64,000 nucleotides of DNA from Aurantimonas sp965217685 (GTDB lineage: Bacteria > Pseudomonadota > Alphaproteobacteria > Rhizobiales > Rhizobiaceae): assembly GCA_965217685.1 (NCBI GenBank), contig CBDCIZ010000003.1, positions 3,100,001-3,164,000 on the forward strand. Reading direction: 5' to 3'. Below the pieces are notes generated by a model. It was not told the origin of the DNA. It saw only the letters and a list, made by a program, of their open reading frames with translations, and did not search any database. This document shows, in pieces, positions 50,198 through 58,221 of the stretch; position 1 is the first letter of the stretch, and each line of letters starts with the position of its first letter. The translations under genes were made by a program, and so were the position numbers.

Positions 50198-50480
50198 ATG
50201 GCGTCTCAGCGCAAGAGCCGATCGTGATCTGGTCGACCTCGTTCGGTTCGGCGACGAGCGCTTCGGAGATCGGCAAACCGATCGCTACGTTGCGGCGCTC
50301 GAGCACACGTTCGACCTGATCGCCCGGCAACCGAGAATGGGTCGTCTTGCGCCGAACATCGCGCCCGAGGTTCGCCCTCATGAATATCGATCGCATGTCG
50401 TGCTATATGAGGCCGACGATTTCGGGGTCACGATCTTGGCGCTCGTGCATCAGAGCAGCGTCCGGCAGTTGAAGCTTTGA
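50190..50480 (+). CDS. parE: Type II toxin, RelE/ParE family
   Basis: A 96-residue ParE-fold toxin; ParE toxins usually poison DNA gyrase. WRLSARADRDLVDLVRFGDE, then TFDLIARQPRMGRLAPNIAP and VVLYEADDFGVTILALVHQS follow the family pattern, including the conserved xxYxxRxxxVVLYE-type strand (HEYRSHVVLYEADD). The start is GTG (50190) inside the parD 3' end, so production depends on parD translation. No terminator was seen after the stop. Confidence 0.9.
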   Translation: MNRWRLSARADRDLVDLVRFGDERFGDRQTDRYVAALEHTFDLIARQPRMGRLAPNIAPEVRPHEYRSHVVLYEADDFGVTILALVHQSSVRQLKL

Positions 50481-50595
50481 TCGTCGGCGCAGTTCAGTTT
50501 CTGGCGCAGTCGGATTCGGGCTGTCTGTTGCAAAAACCAGCGCATCTTCGGACGAGGAATGCACGGCCTCGAAAATTCATTGCTCGGAGCCTGAA

Positions 50596-51861
50596 ATGCC
50601 ATCGATGTCATTCGTGCGGATGTTGGCCTGCCTTCGCTTCTCCGCCGTCGTCTTTGCGATGTTCGTCGGCGTTGGCGCTACATCACTCGCTGCACGCGCC
50701 GACGCGCTGAACGACGGCTTCCATCGCTTCCTGGAGACCGACATCTGGCCGGCGGCCAAGGCCAAAGCCGTGCCACGTCCGATCTTCGACGCCGCGTTCA
50801 AGGGCGTTTCGCTGAACCTTTCGCTTCCCGATCTGCAACTGCCTGGCAAGCCGGCCGTCTCGGAAACGAATTTCCAGGCCGAGTTCAAGAACGGCTCGGA
50901 CTATCTCTCCGAGCGGGCCGTGGCCGCCAATGCGGCGACCGGGCGCAAGCTGCTGGCCAGATACAAGCCGCTGCTCGACCGGATCGAGAAGCGTTACGGC
51001 GTTCCCGCGCCGATCGTCGTTGCGATCTGGGGACGGGAATCGGCTTTCGGCGCCGCGAAGATCCCCGAGAACGCCTTCGAGGTGCTGGGCACCAAGGCCT
51101 ATCTGTCGCGGCGCAAGGAGCTGTTTCGCGCCGAGCTGATCGCGGCGTTGCGGGTCGTCGCCGAGGGGCATCTCGACGTTGCGCAGATGAAATCCTCCTG
51201 GGCCGGCGCGCTTGGCCAGCCGCAGTTCATGCCGTCGAAATTCCTGTCGCTGGCCGTCGATTTCGACGGCGACGGCAAGGCGGACATCTGGAAATCGGTG
51301 CCCGACACGCTCGCCTCGATCGCCCATTATCTTCAGCAGGCGGGCTGGGTGGCCGGCCGGACCTGGGGCTACGAGGCGAACGTGCCGAAGACGGTGTCCT
51401 GCGCCATCGAGGGACCCGATCGCGGCCGGCCGATCGCGGCCTTCGTCGCCGACGGTGTCACCCGCGTGTCCGGCCAGCCCTTTCCGGCGTCGGAGCTCAA
51501 AAAGCCGGGCCATCTGATGATGCCGGCAGGCCGCTTCGGTCCGGCCTTCGTTGCCACGCCGAACTTCTACGTCATCAAGGAGTACAACAACTCCGACCTC
51601 TACGCGCTGTTCGTCGGCCATGTCGCCGATCGGATGCAAGGGGCGGGGCCGTTGAAGGGCACCTGGTGGAAGACCGACGGGCTGACCCGCGGCGACGTCG
51701 CGCGCATGCAGCAAAAGCTCGAAGGCCGGGGCTACGATGTTGGCGGTGCCGACGGCCTTGCCGGCTTCAAGACGCGGCGCGCGATCGGCGAATACGAAGC
51801 CGAGGCCGGCATGCGACAGACCTGCTGGCCGACGCGGGCGCTGGCGAAGGCCCTCAAGTGA
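50596..51861 (+). CDS. Lytic murein transglycosylase, MltB/SLT_2 family with PG-binding domain
   Basis: Cleaves peptidoglycan glycan strands to 1,6-anhydro ends in the periplasm. The 421-residue chain has a signal peptide (about residues 1-36, ending SLAARADA), an SLT_2 catalytic domain with the catalytic Glu148 in VVAIWGRESAFG, plus KSSWAGALGQPQFMPSKFL and VDFDGDGKADIW. A C-terminal PG_binding_1 domain follows (DVARMQQKLEGRGYDVGGAD, then FKTRRAIGEYE). No lipobox Cys is present, so it is soluble. A hairpin stands five bases after the stop. Confidence 0.92.
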   Translation: MPSMSFVRMLACLRFSAVVFAMFVGVGATSLAARADALNDGFHRFLETDIWPAAKAKAVPRPIFDAAFKGVSLNLSLPDLQLPGKPAVSETNFQAEFKNGSDYLSERAVAANAATGRKLLARYKPLLDRIEKRYGVPAPIVVAIWGRESAFGAAKIPENAFEVLGTKAYLSRRKELFRAELIAALRVVAEGHLDVAQMKSSWAGALGQPQFMPSKFLSLAVDFDGDGKADIWKSVPDTLASIAHYLQQAGWVAGRTWGYEANVPKTVSCAIEGPDRGRPIAAFVADGVTRVSGQPFPASELKKPGHLMMPAGRFGPAFVATPNFYVIKEYNNSDLYALFVGHVADRMQGAGPLKGTWWKTDGLTRGDVARMQQKLEGRGYDVGGADGLAGFKTRRAIGEYEAEAGMRQTCWPTRALAKALK

Positions 51862-51865
51862 AGGG

Positions 51866-51884
51866 CCACTGGCAAGGCCAGTGG
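51866..51884 (+). terminator. Hairpin directly after the mltB-type gene
   Basis: CCACTGGC (51866-51873) and GCCAGTGG (51877-51884) form a perfect 8-bp stem with a 3-base AAG loop, starting five bases after the stop. It is followed by ACAAAAACC and not by T residues, so termination is uncertain. Confidence 0.45.
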
Positions 51885-52419
51885 ACAAAAACCGTCATCC
51901 ACAGGTGATTTAAGGATTTGGTGACGATCCTTGCCAAAACCTTTGGGTTGTTGCGGAGAACGACTATCGCGGTCTCCCACCCGAAGTTAGGTTTTGCCCT
52001 GTGGTGCCCGAGGAGAGCGGACGAAGAGATTCGATCTGCCACGCGGCGGGAGTTGCCTGGGGAGGCGACCGGGCGGTTCGGACAACATCCGGACCGCCCG
52101 CCTTCATCCTCCCAAAGCCGGTCGACGCCTTCGCTCGACCGTGCGGCACTTGCCCCAGTCGGCTTTCAGCGCTTCCCCGTCCGATCTTCACACTGCCCGT
52201 CAGCCTCTGTACGCCGCCGCGTCGTAAGCGTTTTCGCGTCGAATCGCGGCGCCAGTGGCCAAACCCTTAAGATTTTCGTGATGGGATCGGCTTTTCCGAG
52301 AAAAACGGCTGAAAGCGGCGGGCCTGCAATAGTTTCGCCACATCGAGGCCCGAACACTCGGCACGACCGATGGCGGATTCGTTTTCAGGGAACCGCCGTC
52401 ACGCTTTTGGGGGAAAGCC
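51885..52419 (+). other. Long intergenic region with several RNA-like hairpins (candidate ncRNA locus)
   Basis: No credible gene fits here. Structured elements: CAAAACCT (51935-51942) pairs with AGGTTTTG (51989-51996), enclosing GGGT/ACCC and GGAGA/TCTCC pairs around an ACGACTATCGCGG loop. A 13-pair stem (52070-52082 with 52088-52100, one G-U pair) is followed by pyrimidine-rich CCTTCATCCTCCC. CGGTCGA/TCGACCG (52119-52125 with 52135-52141) forms a 7-bp stem. The CCTGTGGTGCCCG segment near 51999 faintly recalls the 5' side of 6S RNA, but the closing partner was not found. A small RNA with its own terminator, or a long leader of the downstream gene, are the two best explanations. Confidence 0.35.
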
Positions 52420-53904
52420 TTGAAGTCATACGTCTGGATTCCGTCCGGCCTCATGATCCTGACAGGCTTGGGATTCGCCGTCGCAAAGACGACCGATCTC
52501 GTCGCCTCGCAGATGCCGAATGCCGACGAGCGCACGCAGATGGTGGACTTCGTTCCGCCGTCGCCGGACAAGCGCATCGGCGTTGCCTATCGCAAGAACG
52601 ACGATGATGCGTTTTCCGACGTCGTCGTCGCGACGGTCGAGCCCTTCGATGCCGACGGCGACGGGATTGCGGACGATGTCTCCGAGGTCATCCGTTCGGT
52701 CGCGCGCCGCGTGACGACCGGTTCGAACGCCGGCGAGAAGGCGAGTGCCGCCGGTGAAGTCATGTTCTCGTCCGGGTCGTCCGGGTCGTCCTTCGGCAGC
52801 CGCGCCGTTCATGCGGCTTCCAACGCGCTGTTCGAGGCCCAGGCCAAACGCCGGGACGCCGACGCGCTTCGCCGTGTGGTTCTGGTCGCCCAACCGGCCT
52901 CGGCCGCCGACGATCCCAGGCCCGCCACGAGTTCTGCGAGCGCCGATGGCTCGGGCGTTCTGGCGTCGCAGGACTGGCAGTCCAGGCATTTCGTCGACAA
53001 TCCGCTGGTCGGCAACGTCTTCACCCGCGACGGCAAGCCGTCGAGCGAGGACGCGATGATGGGCGCGGCCGAGGGGTCGCGGTACCTCCTGCTCGGCGAA
53101 ATCCACGACAATCCGGATCATCACCGCATCCAGGCGGATATCGTTGGCGGCCTGGCCAGGCTCGGCCACAAATCCTCCGTCGTCTTCGAGATGATCCCGC
53201 AGAAATATGCCGCCACACTGGCCGCGTTCGAAGCCTCCGAAAACAAGGATCTGGAGGTGCTGGCCGCCGGCTTGAAGTGGACCGATCGCGGCTGGCCGGA
53301 CTTTTCGATCTACCGGCCGATCTTCGAGGCGGCGGTCGATGAGGATCTGTCGATCCGCGCCGGCGATCTCGACAACTCGGTTATCGGCGCCATCGCCAAG
53401 GAAGGCGTTGCGGCGCTTTCATCCGCCGATGTCGAGCGCCTTGGCCTCGACGCGCCGCTTTCGACCGCCGAGACGAAGGACCTGGCCGATCAGATTCGCG
53501 AGGCCCATTGCGGCTTGATGCCGGAAGGCGCCATCGCGCCGATGGGGCTTGTCCAGCGCGCCCGCGACGGCGAACTGGCCGATGCGTTGATCGACGCCTC
53601 CAAAGCGACCGGCAGTGCCATTCTTGTCTCCGGCTCGGGCCACGCCCGAACCGACCGCGGCGTGCCGGCCGTTCTCGCCAGGCGCGATCCTTCGGGAAAA
53701 GCCGTCGCCGTGCAGATGGTCGAAGTCGCGCAGAACGAAAAGCAGCCGAGCGATTATGGCCTCAGTGCCGACGCGCCGGCGCCTTACGACTTCACCATTT
53801 TCACCCCGCGCAACGACGTTTCCGATCATTGCGCCGCGTTGCGCGCGACGATGGGCAGGGCGCAGGGCCAGAGCCAAGGCATGAACGGCCAGCCGGCGAA
53901 CTGA
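52420..53904 (+). CDS. ChaN-like (haem-binding uptake family) protein with long N-terminal extension
   Basis: The C-terminal part (about residues 190-480) is a ChaN/Tiki-like domain: YLLLGEIHDNPDHHRIQADI, the GLKWTDRGWPDFSIYRPIFE block, and ILVSGSGHARTDRGVPAVLA near the end. ChaN lipoproteins bind haem and take part in iron uptake in studied species. The first ~190 residues are unusual: a hydrophobic anchor (YVWIPSGLMILTGLGFAVAK), a calcium-loop-like DADGDGIADD (about 77-86), a Ser/Gly-rich stretch and VVLVAQPASAADD, which looks like the end of a buried signal peptide. The start is TTG (52420) behind GGGGGAAAG. The N-terminal part may be a fused or captured segment. Function is inferred only from the C-terminal domain. 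Confidence 0.75.
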   Translation: MKSYVWIPSGLMILTGLGFAVAKTTDLVASQMPNADERTQMVDFVPPSPDKRIGVAYRKNDDDAFSDVVVATVEPFDADGDGIADDVSEVIRSVARRVTTGSNAGEKASAAGEVMFSSGSSGSSFGSRAVHAASNALFEAQAKRRDADALRRVVLVAQPASAADDPRPATSSASADGSGVLASQDWQSRHFVDNPLVGNVFTRDGKPSSEDAMMGAAEGSRYLLLGEIHDNPDHHRIQADIVGGLARLGHKSSVVFEMIPQKYAATLAAFEASENKDLEVLAAGLKWTDRGWPDFSIYRPIFEAAVDEDLSIRAGDLDNSVIGAIAKEGVAALSSADVERLGLDAPLSTAETKDLADQIREAHCGLMPEGAIAPMGLVQRARDGELADALIDASKATGSAILVSGSGHARTDRGVPAVLARRDPSGKAVAVQMVEVAQNEKQPSDYGLSADAPAPYDFTIFTPRNDVSDHCAALRATMGRAQGQSQGMNGQPAN

Positions 53905-53922
53905 GCCGGCGGCCTTCGCTTT

Positions 53923-54774
53923 TCAAAACGCGTGGAAATTCCTGATCGCGGCCCAGCCGGCTTCGGCCGTATCGGCGAAGGTGATAAGGTCAAGGTCGCT
54001 CGGCGCGATCGTGCCCTGTTCGGCCAGAAAGTCGAGGTCGAGCACCCGGCGCCAGAATGCCTCGCCGAACAGGATCACCGGGATGCGCTGCATCCGCTTC
54101 GTCTGGATCAGCGTCAGTCCCTCGAACAGTTCGTCCATCGTCCCGAAGCCGCCAGGGAAGATCGCCATCGCCTTCGCCCGCAGGAGAAAGTGCATCTTGC
54201 GGATCGCAAAATAGTGGAAGTTGAAGCACAGCTCCGGGGTCGCGAAGCGGTTCGGGGCCTGCTCGTGGGGCAGGGTGATGTTGAGCGCGATCGATTTCGC
54301 GCCGACATCCGCGGCGCCACGATTGCCCGCTTCCATCACGCCGGGTCCGCCGCCGGTGACGATCACATATTCCTTGCCGCCGGACGTATTCGCCGAATGC
54401 TGCGAGGCGAGCTGGGCGAATTTCCGGGCCTCTTCGTAGAAATGCGAATTGGCCTGCAGATTGGCCTTTTGCGCCGGATTGCGCGCGGCCCAGGCGTCGC
54501 CGCCGGGCTCGGGGATGCGGGCGCCGCCGAACAGCACGACCGTCGACAGGATGCCGGCGGCGTTGAGCGCCAGTTCCGGCTTCATCAGCTCCAGTTGCAG
54601 CCTGATCCCGCGCGTTTCCTCGCTGGTCAGGAAATCTTCGTCGTCATAGGCTAGGCGGTAGGTTGGAGAGAGGGCCTGCGGCGTCTTCGGCTTGGTCTTT
54701 TCGGCATCCTTGTCCCGCCTGGAGCTGGGAAACGGGTCCCAGCCATTCGGGTCGCGGGAATTCCTGTCGCTCAC
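53923..54774 (-). CDS. LOG family protein (Rossmann-fold, TIGR00730-type)
   Basis: Predicted nucleoside-5'-monophosphate phosphoribohydrolase; relatives make cytokinin-type bases. The 283-residue chain contains both signatures: YVIVTGGGPGVMEAGNRGAA and AIFPGGFGTMDELFEGLTLI (PGGxGTxxE), with STVVLFGGARIPEP leading. The start is taken as GTG (complement of 54772-54774) because AAGAGG precedes it at the right distance; longer in-frame starts at 54822 and 54924 lack a ribosome site. It is convergent with the ChaN-like gene, 18 bases apart. The N-terminal 60 residues are charged and low in conservation. Confidence 0.87.
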   Translation of the reverse strand: MSDRNSRDPNGWDPFPSSRRDKDAEKTKPKTPQALSPTYRLAYDDEDFLTSEETRGIRLQLELMKPELALNAAGILSTVVLFGGARIPEPGGDAWAARNPAQKANLQANSHFYEEARKFAQLASQHSANTSGGKEYVIVTGGGPGVMEAGNRGAADVGAKSIALNITLPHEQAPNRFATPELCFNFHYFAIRKMHFLLRAKAMAIFPGGFGTMDELFEGLTLIQTKRMQRIPVILFGEAFWRRVLDLDFLAEQGTIAPSDLDLITFADTAEAGWAAIRNFHAF

Positions 54775-55031
54775 GCTATGCCTCTTGCCTGCCGCTCGGG
54801 CGGCCTGTCGGTGCTGCCGCATGTGCGGCGTATCGTATGTCGTCGCTCGGAGGGTATCACGGGAAACCTGCCGCAACCCGGTCGCCCCAACAAAGGGAGT
54901 GTCCCGCGCGGTCCAGCGGTTCAATTGACCCGTCCCAGACCTTCAACTAGGGTCCGCGCCGATTTGAACAGGGCCGTCGCCACGCCGTTTTTCCCGCCGG
55001 AATCGATCCGAACAGCCCAGGAGTCCCGCCG

Positions 55032-55898
55032 ATGACCGCGCCCGACCGCGCCGCCCTCGAAACCACGATCGAACGCGCCTTCGAGGCGCGCGACACGATC
55101 TCGACCGCGACCAGGGGCGAGGTCCGCGACGCGGTGGAAACGTCGCTGGAACTGCTCGATTGCGGCGAGGCGCGGGTGGCGACCCGCGGCGCCGACGGCA
55201 GCTGGACGGTTCATCAGTGGCTGAAGAAGGCGGTGCTCCTGTCCTTCCGCCTCAACGACATGGAAATCATCGAAGGTGGCCCCGGCCAAGGGGGTCAGGC
55301 TGCCAATTGGTGGGACAAGGTGCCATCGAAATTTTCCGGCTGGGGCGAGAACCGTTTTCGCGAGGCCGGCCTTCGCGCCGTGCCGGGCGCCATCGCCCGT
55401 CGCTCGGCCTACATCGCCCGAAACGTCGTCCTGATGCCGTCCTTCGTCAATCTCGGCGCCTATGTGGACGAGGGCACGATGGTCGATACCTGGGCGAGCG
55501 TCGGCTCCTGCGCCCAGATCGGCAAGCATGTGCATCTGTCCGGCGGCGTCGGCATCGGCGGCGTGCTGGAGCCGATGCAGGCTGGCCCGACGATCATCGA
55601 GGACCATTGCTTCATCGGCGCGCGATCCGAAGTCGTCGAGGGTTGTATCGTGCGCGAGGGCTCGGTCCTCGGCATGGGCGTCTTCATCGGCCAGTCGACC
55701 AAGATCGTCGACCGCACCACGGGCACGATTTCCTATGGCGAGGTGCCGCCCTATTCGGTGGTCGTCGCCGGCTCGCTGCCGGGCAAGGCGATGCCGAACG
55801 GCGAACCGGGCCCCGGCCTCTATTGCGCCGTCATCGTCAAGCGGGTCGACGAGAAGACCCGCTCGAAGACGTCCGTCAACGAGCTGTTGCGAAACTGA
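55032..55898 (+). CDS. dapD: 2,3,4,5-tetrahydropyridine-2,6-dicarboxylate N-succinyltransferase
   Basis: Succinylates tetrahydrodipicolinate in the lysine/diaminopimelate pathway. The 288-residue enzyme has the N-terminal substrate region, QWLKKAVLLSFRLNDMEII and the left-handed beta-helix hexapeptide region FVNLGAYVDEGTMVDTWASV, then GSCAQIGKHVHLSGGVGIGG. ALPGKAMPNGEPGPGLYCAV-like end (GSLPGKAMPNGEPGPGLYCA) is diagnostic. With dapE 2.3 kb downstream it supplies meso-diaminopimelate for peptidoglycan. The 257-base gap before it is a divergent promoter region with nothing clear in it. Confidence 0.96.
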   Translation: MTAPDRAALETTIERAFEARDTISTATRGEVRDAVETSLELLDCGEARVATRGADGSWTVHQWLKKAVLLSFRLNDMEIIEGGPGQGGQAANWWDKVPSKFSGWGENRFREAGLRAVPGAIARRSAYIARNVVLMPSFVNLGAYVDEGTMVDTWASVGSCAQIGKHVHLSGGVGIGGVLEPMQAGPTIIEDHCFIGARSEVVEGCIVREGSVLGMGVFIGQSTKIVDRTTGTISYGEVPPYSVVVAGSLPGKAMPNGEPGPGLYCAVIVKRVDEKTRSKTSVNELLRN

Positions 55899-55939
55899 GA
55901 GGCGGGCGTGCGGAGAACGTGCGTCGAAAGGATCACCGA

Positions 55940-56716
55940 ATGGCGACGCTGCGCTCCATGCTGACGCTGCCGCTTCTGGCCGTAGGTGGCCTGTTCGGCC
56001 TCTTCCAGTCCGTTCCGGCACTCCCCGACGGTCATCAGGGCCTCTGTCGGACCGTGGTCGCGGGCGGCATCGACTACATCGTCTGCGATGTGCCGCTGGA
56101 TCGCTACGATCTCGTGCTGCGGGCCGAGGATGGTGACGGTCGACCCTACGAGACCTTCGAGAAGGCCGCCGCCAGCGTCGATGGGCGCCGTGTCCGGCTG
56201 ATCATGAATGGCGGGATGTATCACGAGGACCGCCGGCCGGTGGGCCTTGCCGTTCAGGACGGCCGCCTCCTGAAGGACGCGGTTCGCGGAACGGGAAGCG
56301 GCAATTTCTCGCTGCAGCCGAACGGCATCTTCTTCATCGAGAACGGCAAGGCCCAGGTGATGGAGACCGGCCGCTATCTTGCCGGCCATCACGGTCCGGG
56401 GCTGGCCACCCAGTCCGGCCCGATGCTTCTGATCGACGGCGAACTGCATCCGCGCTTCATCGAAGGGTCCGACAGCCGTTACGTCCGCAATGGCGTGTGC
56501 GCCAGCGCCGACGGGCGCACGGTGCATCTCGTCCTGTCGCGCCAGCCGGTGAATTTCTGGGACTTCGCCGTCTTCTTCCGCGACCGGTTGCAATGCCGCA
56601 GCGCGCTGTTCTTCGACGGCCACATCTCGAGCCTGTCCTACCCGGAAGGCGGTATCGACTATCGCCGCGACCGGTTGGGACCGATGCTCGTCGTCACCGA
56701 TCGCAAGGGCGATTGA
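55940..56716 (+). CDS. Secreted phosphodiester glycosidase family protein (NAGPA-like)
   Basis: A 258-residue exported protein: signal-like segment LTLPLLAVGGLFGLFQSVPA, then the phosphodiester glycosidase/DUF2233 domain with RLIMNGGMYHEDRRPVGLAV, NFSLQPNGIFFIENGK, GLATQSGPMLLIDGELHPRF and FFDGHISSLSYP, the conserved NG-(G)MY and SGP blocks. Related domains act on N-acetylglucosamine phosphodiesters; the bacterial substrate is unknown, and cell-wall or exopolysaccharide glycans are possible. It lies 41 bases after dapD and is probably co-transcribed with it. Confidence 0.87.
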   Translation: MATLRSMLTLPLLAVGGLFGLFQSVPALPDGHQGLCRTVVAGGIDYIVCDVPLDRYDLVLRAEDGDGRPYETFEKAAASVDGRRVRLIMNGGMYHEDRRPVGLAVQDGRLLKDAVRGTGSGNFSLQPNGIFFIENGKAQVMETGRYLAGHHGPGLATQSGPMLLIDGELHPRFIEGSDSRYVRNGVCASADGRTVHLVLSRQPVNFWDFAVFFRDRLQCRSALFFDGHISSLSYPEGGIDYRRDRLGPMLVVTDRKGD

Positions 56717-56728
56717 GGCGTCCCTGAA

Positions 56729-56751
56729 AAGGGTCTCGATTTGAGACCCTT
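56729..56751. terminator. Bidirectional terminator between convergent genes
   Basis: AAGGGTCTC (56729-56737) and GAGACCCTT (56743-56751) form a perfect 9-bp stem with a 5-base loop. On the - strand it is followed by TTCAGGG after the CCCTT arm, giving a short T-rich end. It lies between the glycosidase and the transglycosylase lipoprotein. Confidence 0.65.
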
Positions 56752-56930
56752 GCGCCCGGCAGGCCGGAGACGGGCGCACCATGGCAAAAACGTTGGCATA
56801 CGTGCTGAAATAATGGCGGTCGGCGGCGTTCATCCGAAGGTGCGGCAAGCGCAGCCGTCGTTGGCTCGATCCGCGCGGTGAGCGGGCGCAGGAGATGTGC
56901 GGCGAGCCTTCATTTGCCGCTCGCGTTCCG

Positions 56931-58043
56931 TCAGTCGAAGGCGTTGGCGATGCGCGAATTGGCCGTCTCGCTGCTATCGTCGGCGGGTGCAGGGGAAGCA
57001 ACCGCGACCGGCGCGGCCGTCTTGGGCTTCGAACGCGATGCCCTCTTCGACTTGCCGCGCGGTGCGGTCGCCGCAGGGTCGGCCGGCAACGCTGCCGCAT
57101 CCGCGACGGCTTCGGCCTGTTCGGGCGTGATCGCGGCCACGGTCGCCTCGACCGGCGCCGCCGCCGCTGCCGGGAACAGCGAGCCGCTGGAGGCATACGC
57201 CTTAGCGTTCTTGCCCGGTGCGAAGGCCGCCAAAGTCGGGGTGGTCTTCCCTGTCCTGGCGCCCGATGTCTCCGATTCGCCCGTGCCCGGCGCCACCGTC
57301 GCGACCAGCGTTGCGATCGGACCCTTGTTCTCAGGCTCGGGCGCGCTGCCCGGCATGCGGCTACGCCGGCTAATAACCTCGGCCATATGGGCCTTGACCG
57401 CGGAGCAGTAGCGCAGTGCGGACGAGGTCATGCGCGTCGTGCGGTGGCCGCCCTTGTACTTCATCGACGCCTTGCAGACGTCGTGGCCGCCCTTTTCCCA
57501 GGCGCCCTTGAGATACTTCATGCCGTAGGTGAGGTTGGTGTCGGCATCGAGCAGCGCCGAGGCGGGCCCGGAAAAGCCGAGCGAACGCGCCGTCGCCGGC
57601 TTGATCTGGCTCAGCCCCATGGCGCTGCCGCCGCGGGCACGCGGATTGTAGCGGCTTTCGACCCGCACCACCGCATAGGCGAGCGCTGGAGGCAGGCCGT
57701 TTTCGCGCGCATGCGCCTCGATCATCCGGTCGATCGCGGCGCTGCCGGAGATCGTGCCGGACTCGCGCGATTGTCGCGCTTCACGCGCTGCGATCTTCAC
57801 ATCGCTTTTCGAGGGCGTCACCCCGGTGGCGAGCGCCTGCCTGGTTGCGTTCAGTTCTGCCGGTGTCGCGGCTGATGCCGAGGTGACGTTCGGGGCCAAG
57901 GGCGAGCCGTCCGGGCCGTCGGCAATGCAGCCGCTCAGTGCCGAAGCGGCGGCGAGGAGGAGCGCCGTGCCGCCGAGACGGGCAACATGCCGGTGACGAA
58001 GGAAACGGGCGCGATGCGACGCGGCAAACTGCCTGGCGGCCAT
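56931..58043 (-). CDS. Lytic transglycosylase lipoprotein (SLT_1 domain)
   Basis: Outer-membrane-anchored peptidoglycan lyase of 370 residues. The lipobox ALSGC places the lipidated Cys at residue 39 after an Arg/His-rich n-region and a Leu/Ala h-region. The SLT_1 catalytic domain shows the catalytic Glu129 in ALAYAVVRVESRYNPRARGG, SAMGLSQIKPATARSLGF and ADTNLTYGMKYLKGAWEKGG. A C-terminal tail of about 130 residues is Ala/Pro/Thr/Lys-rich and probably unstructured. It is divergent from dapE and convergent with the glycosidase. Confidence 0.92.
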   Translation of the reverse strand: MAARQFAASHRARFLRHRHVARLGGTALLLAAASALSGCIADGPDGSPLAPNVTSASAATPAELNATRQALATGVTPSKSDVKIAAREARQSRESGTISGSAAIDRMIEAHARENGLPPALAYAVVRVESRYNPRARGGSAMGLSQIKPATARSLGFSGPASALLDADTNLTYGMKYLKGAWEKGGHDVCKASMKYKGGHRTTRMTSSALRYCSAVKAHMAEVISRRSRMPGSAPEPENKGPIATLVATVAPGTGESETSGARTGKTTPTLAAFAPGKNAKAYASSGSLFPAAAAAPVEATVAAITPEQAEAVADAAALPADPAATAPRGKSKRASRSKPKTAAPVAVASPAPADDSSETANSRIANAFD

Positions 58044-58221
58044 GATGTCCCCTGGAAGGATGTCTCAAGCCGGTCATCCGGCGCCCTCGATGTAACGGTC
58101 TGTTTACGAAACGCGGCGGAAAGGTGGCGTGCGCCGTTCGCACGGCGAAGGATCCGGTCGTCGAGCAACGACGGCCGCGCTGGTGTGGCGCCACAGCATC
58201 ATCCGGGTTACCCTCGACGCC

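Noticed and set aside
50481..50595. Possible small gene between parE and the mltB-type gene
   Set aside because: No start with a ribosome site and no recognisable protein pattern in 115 bases.
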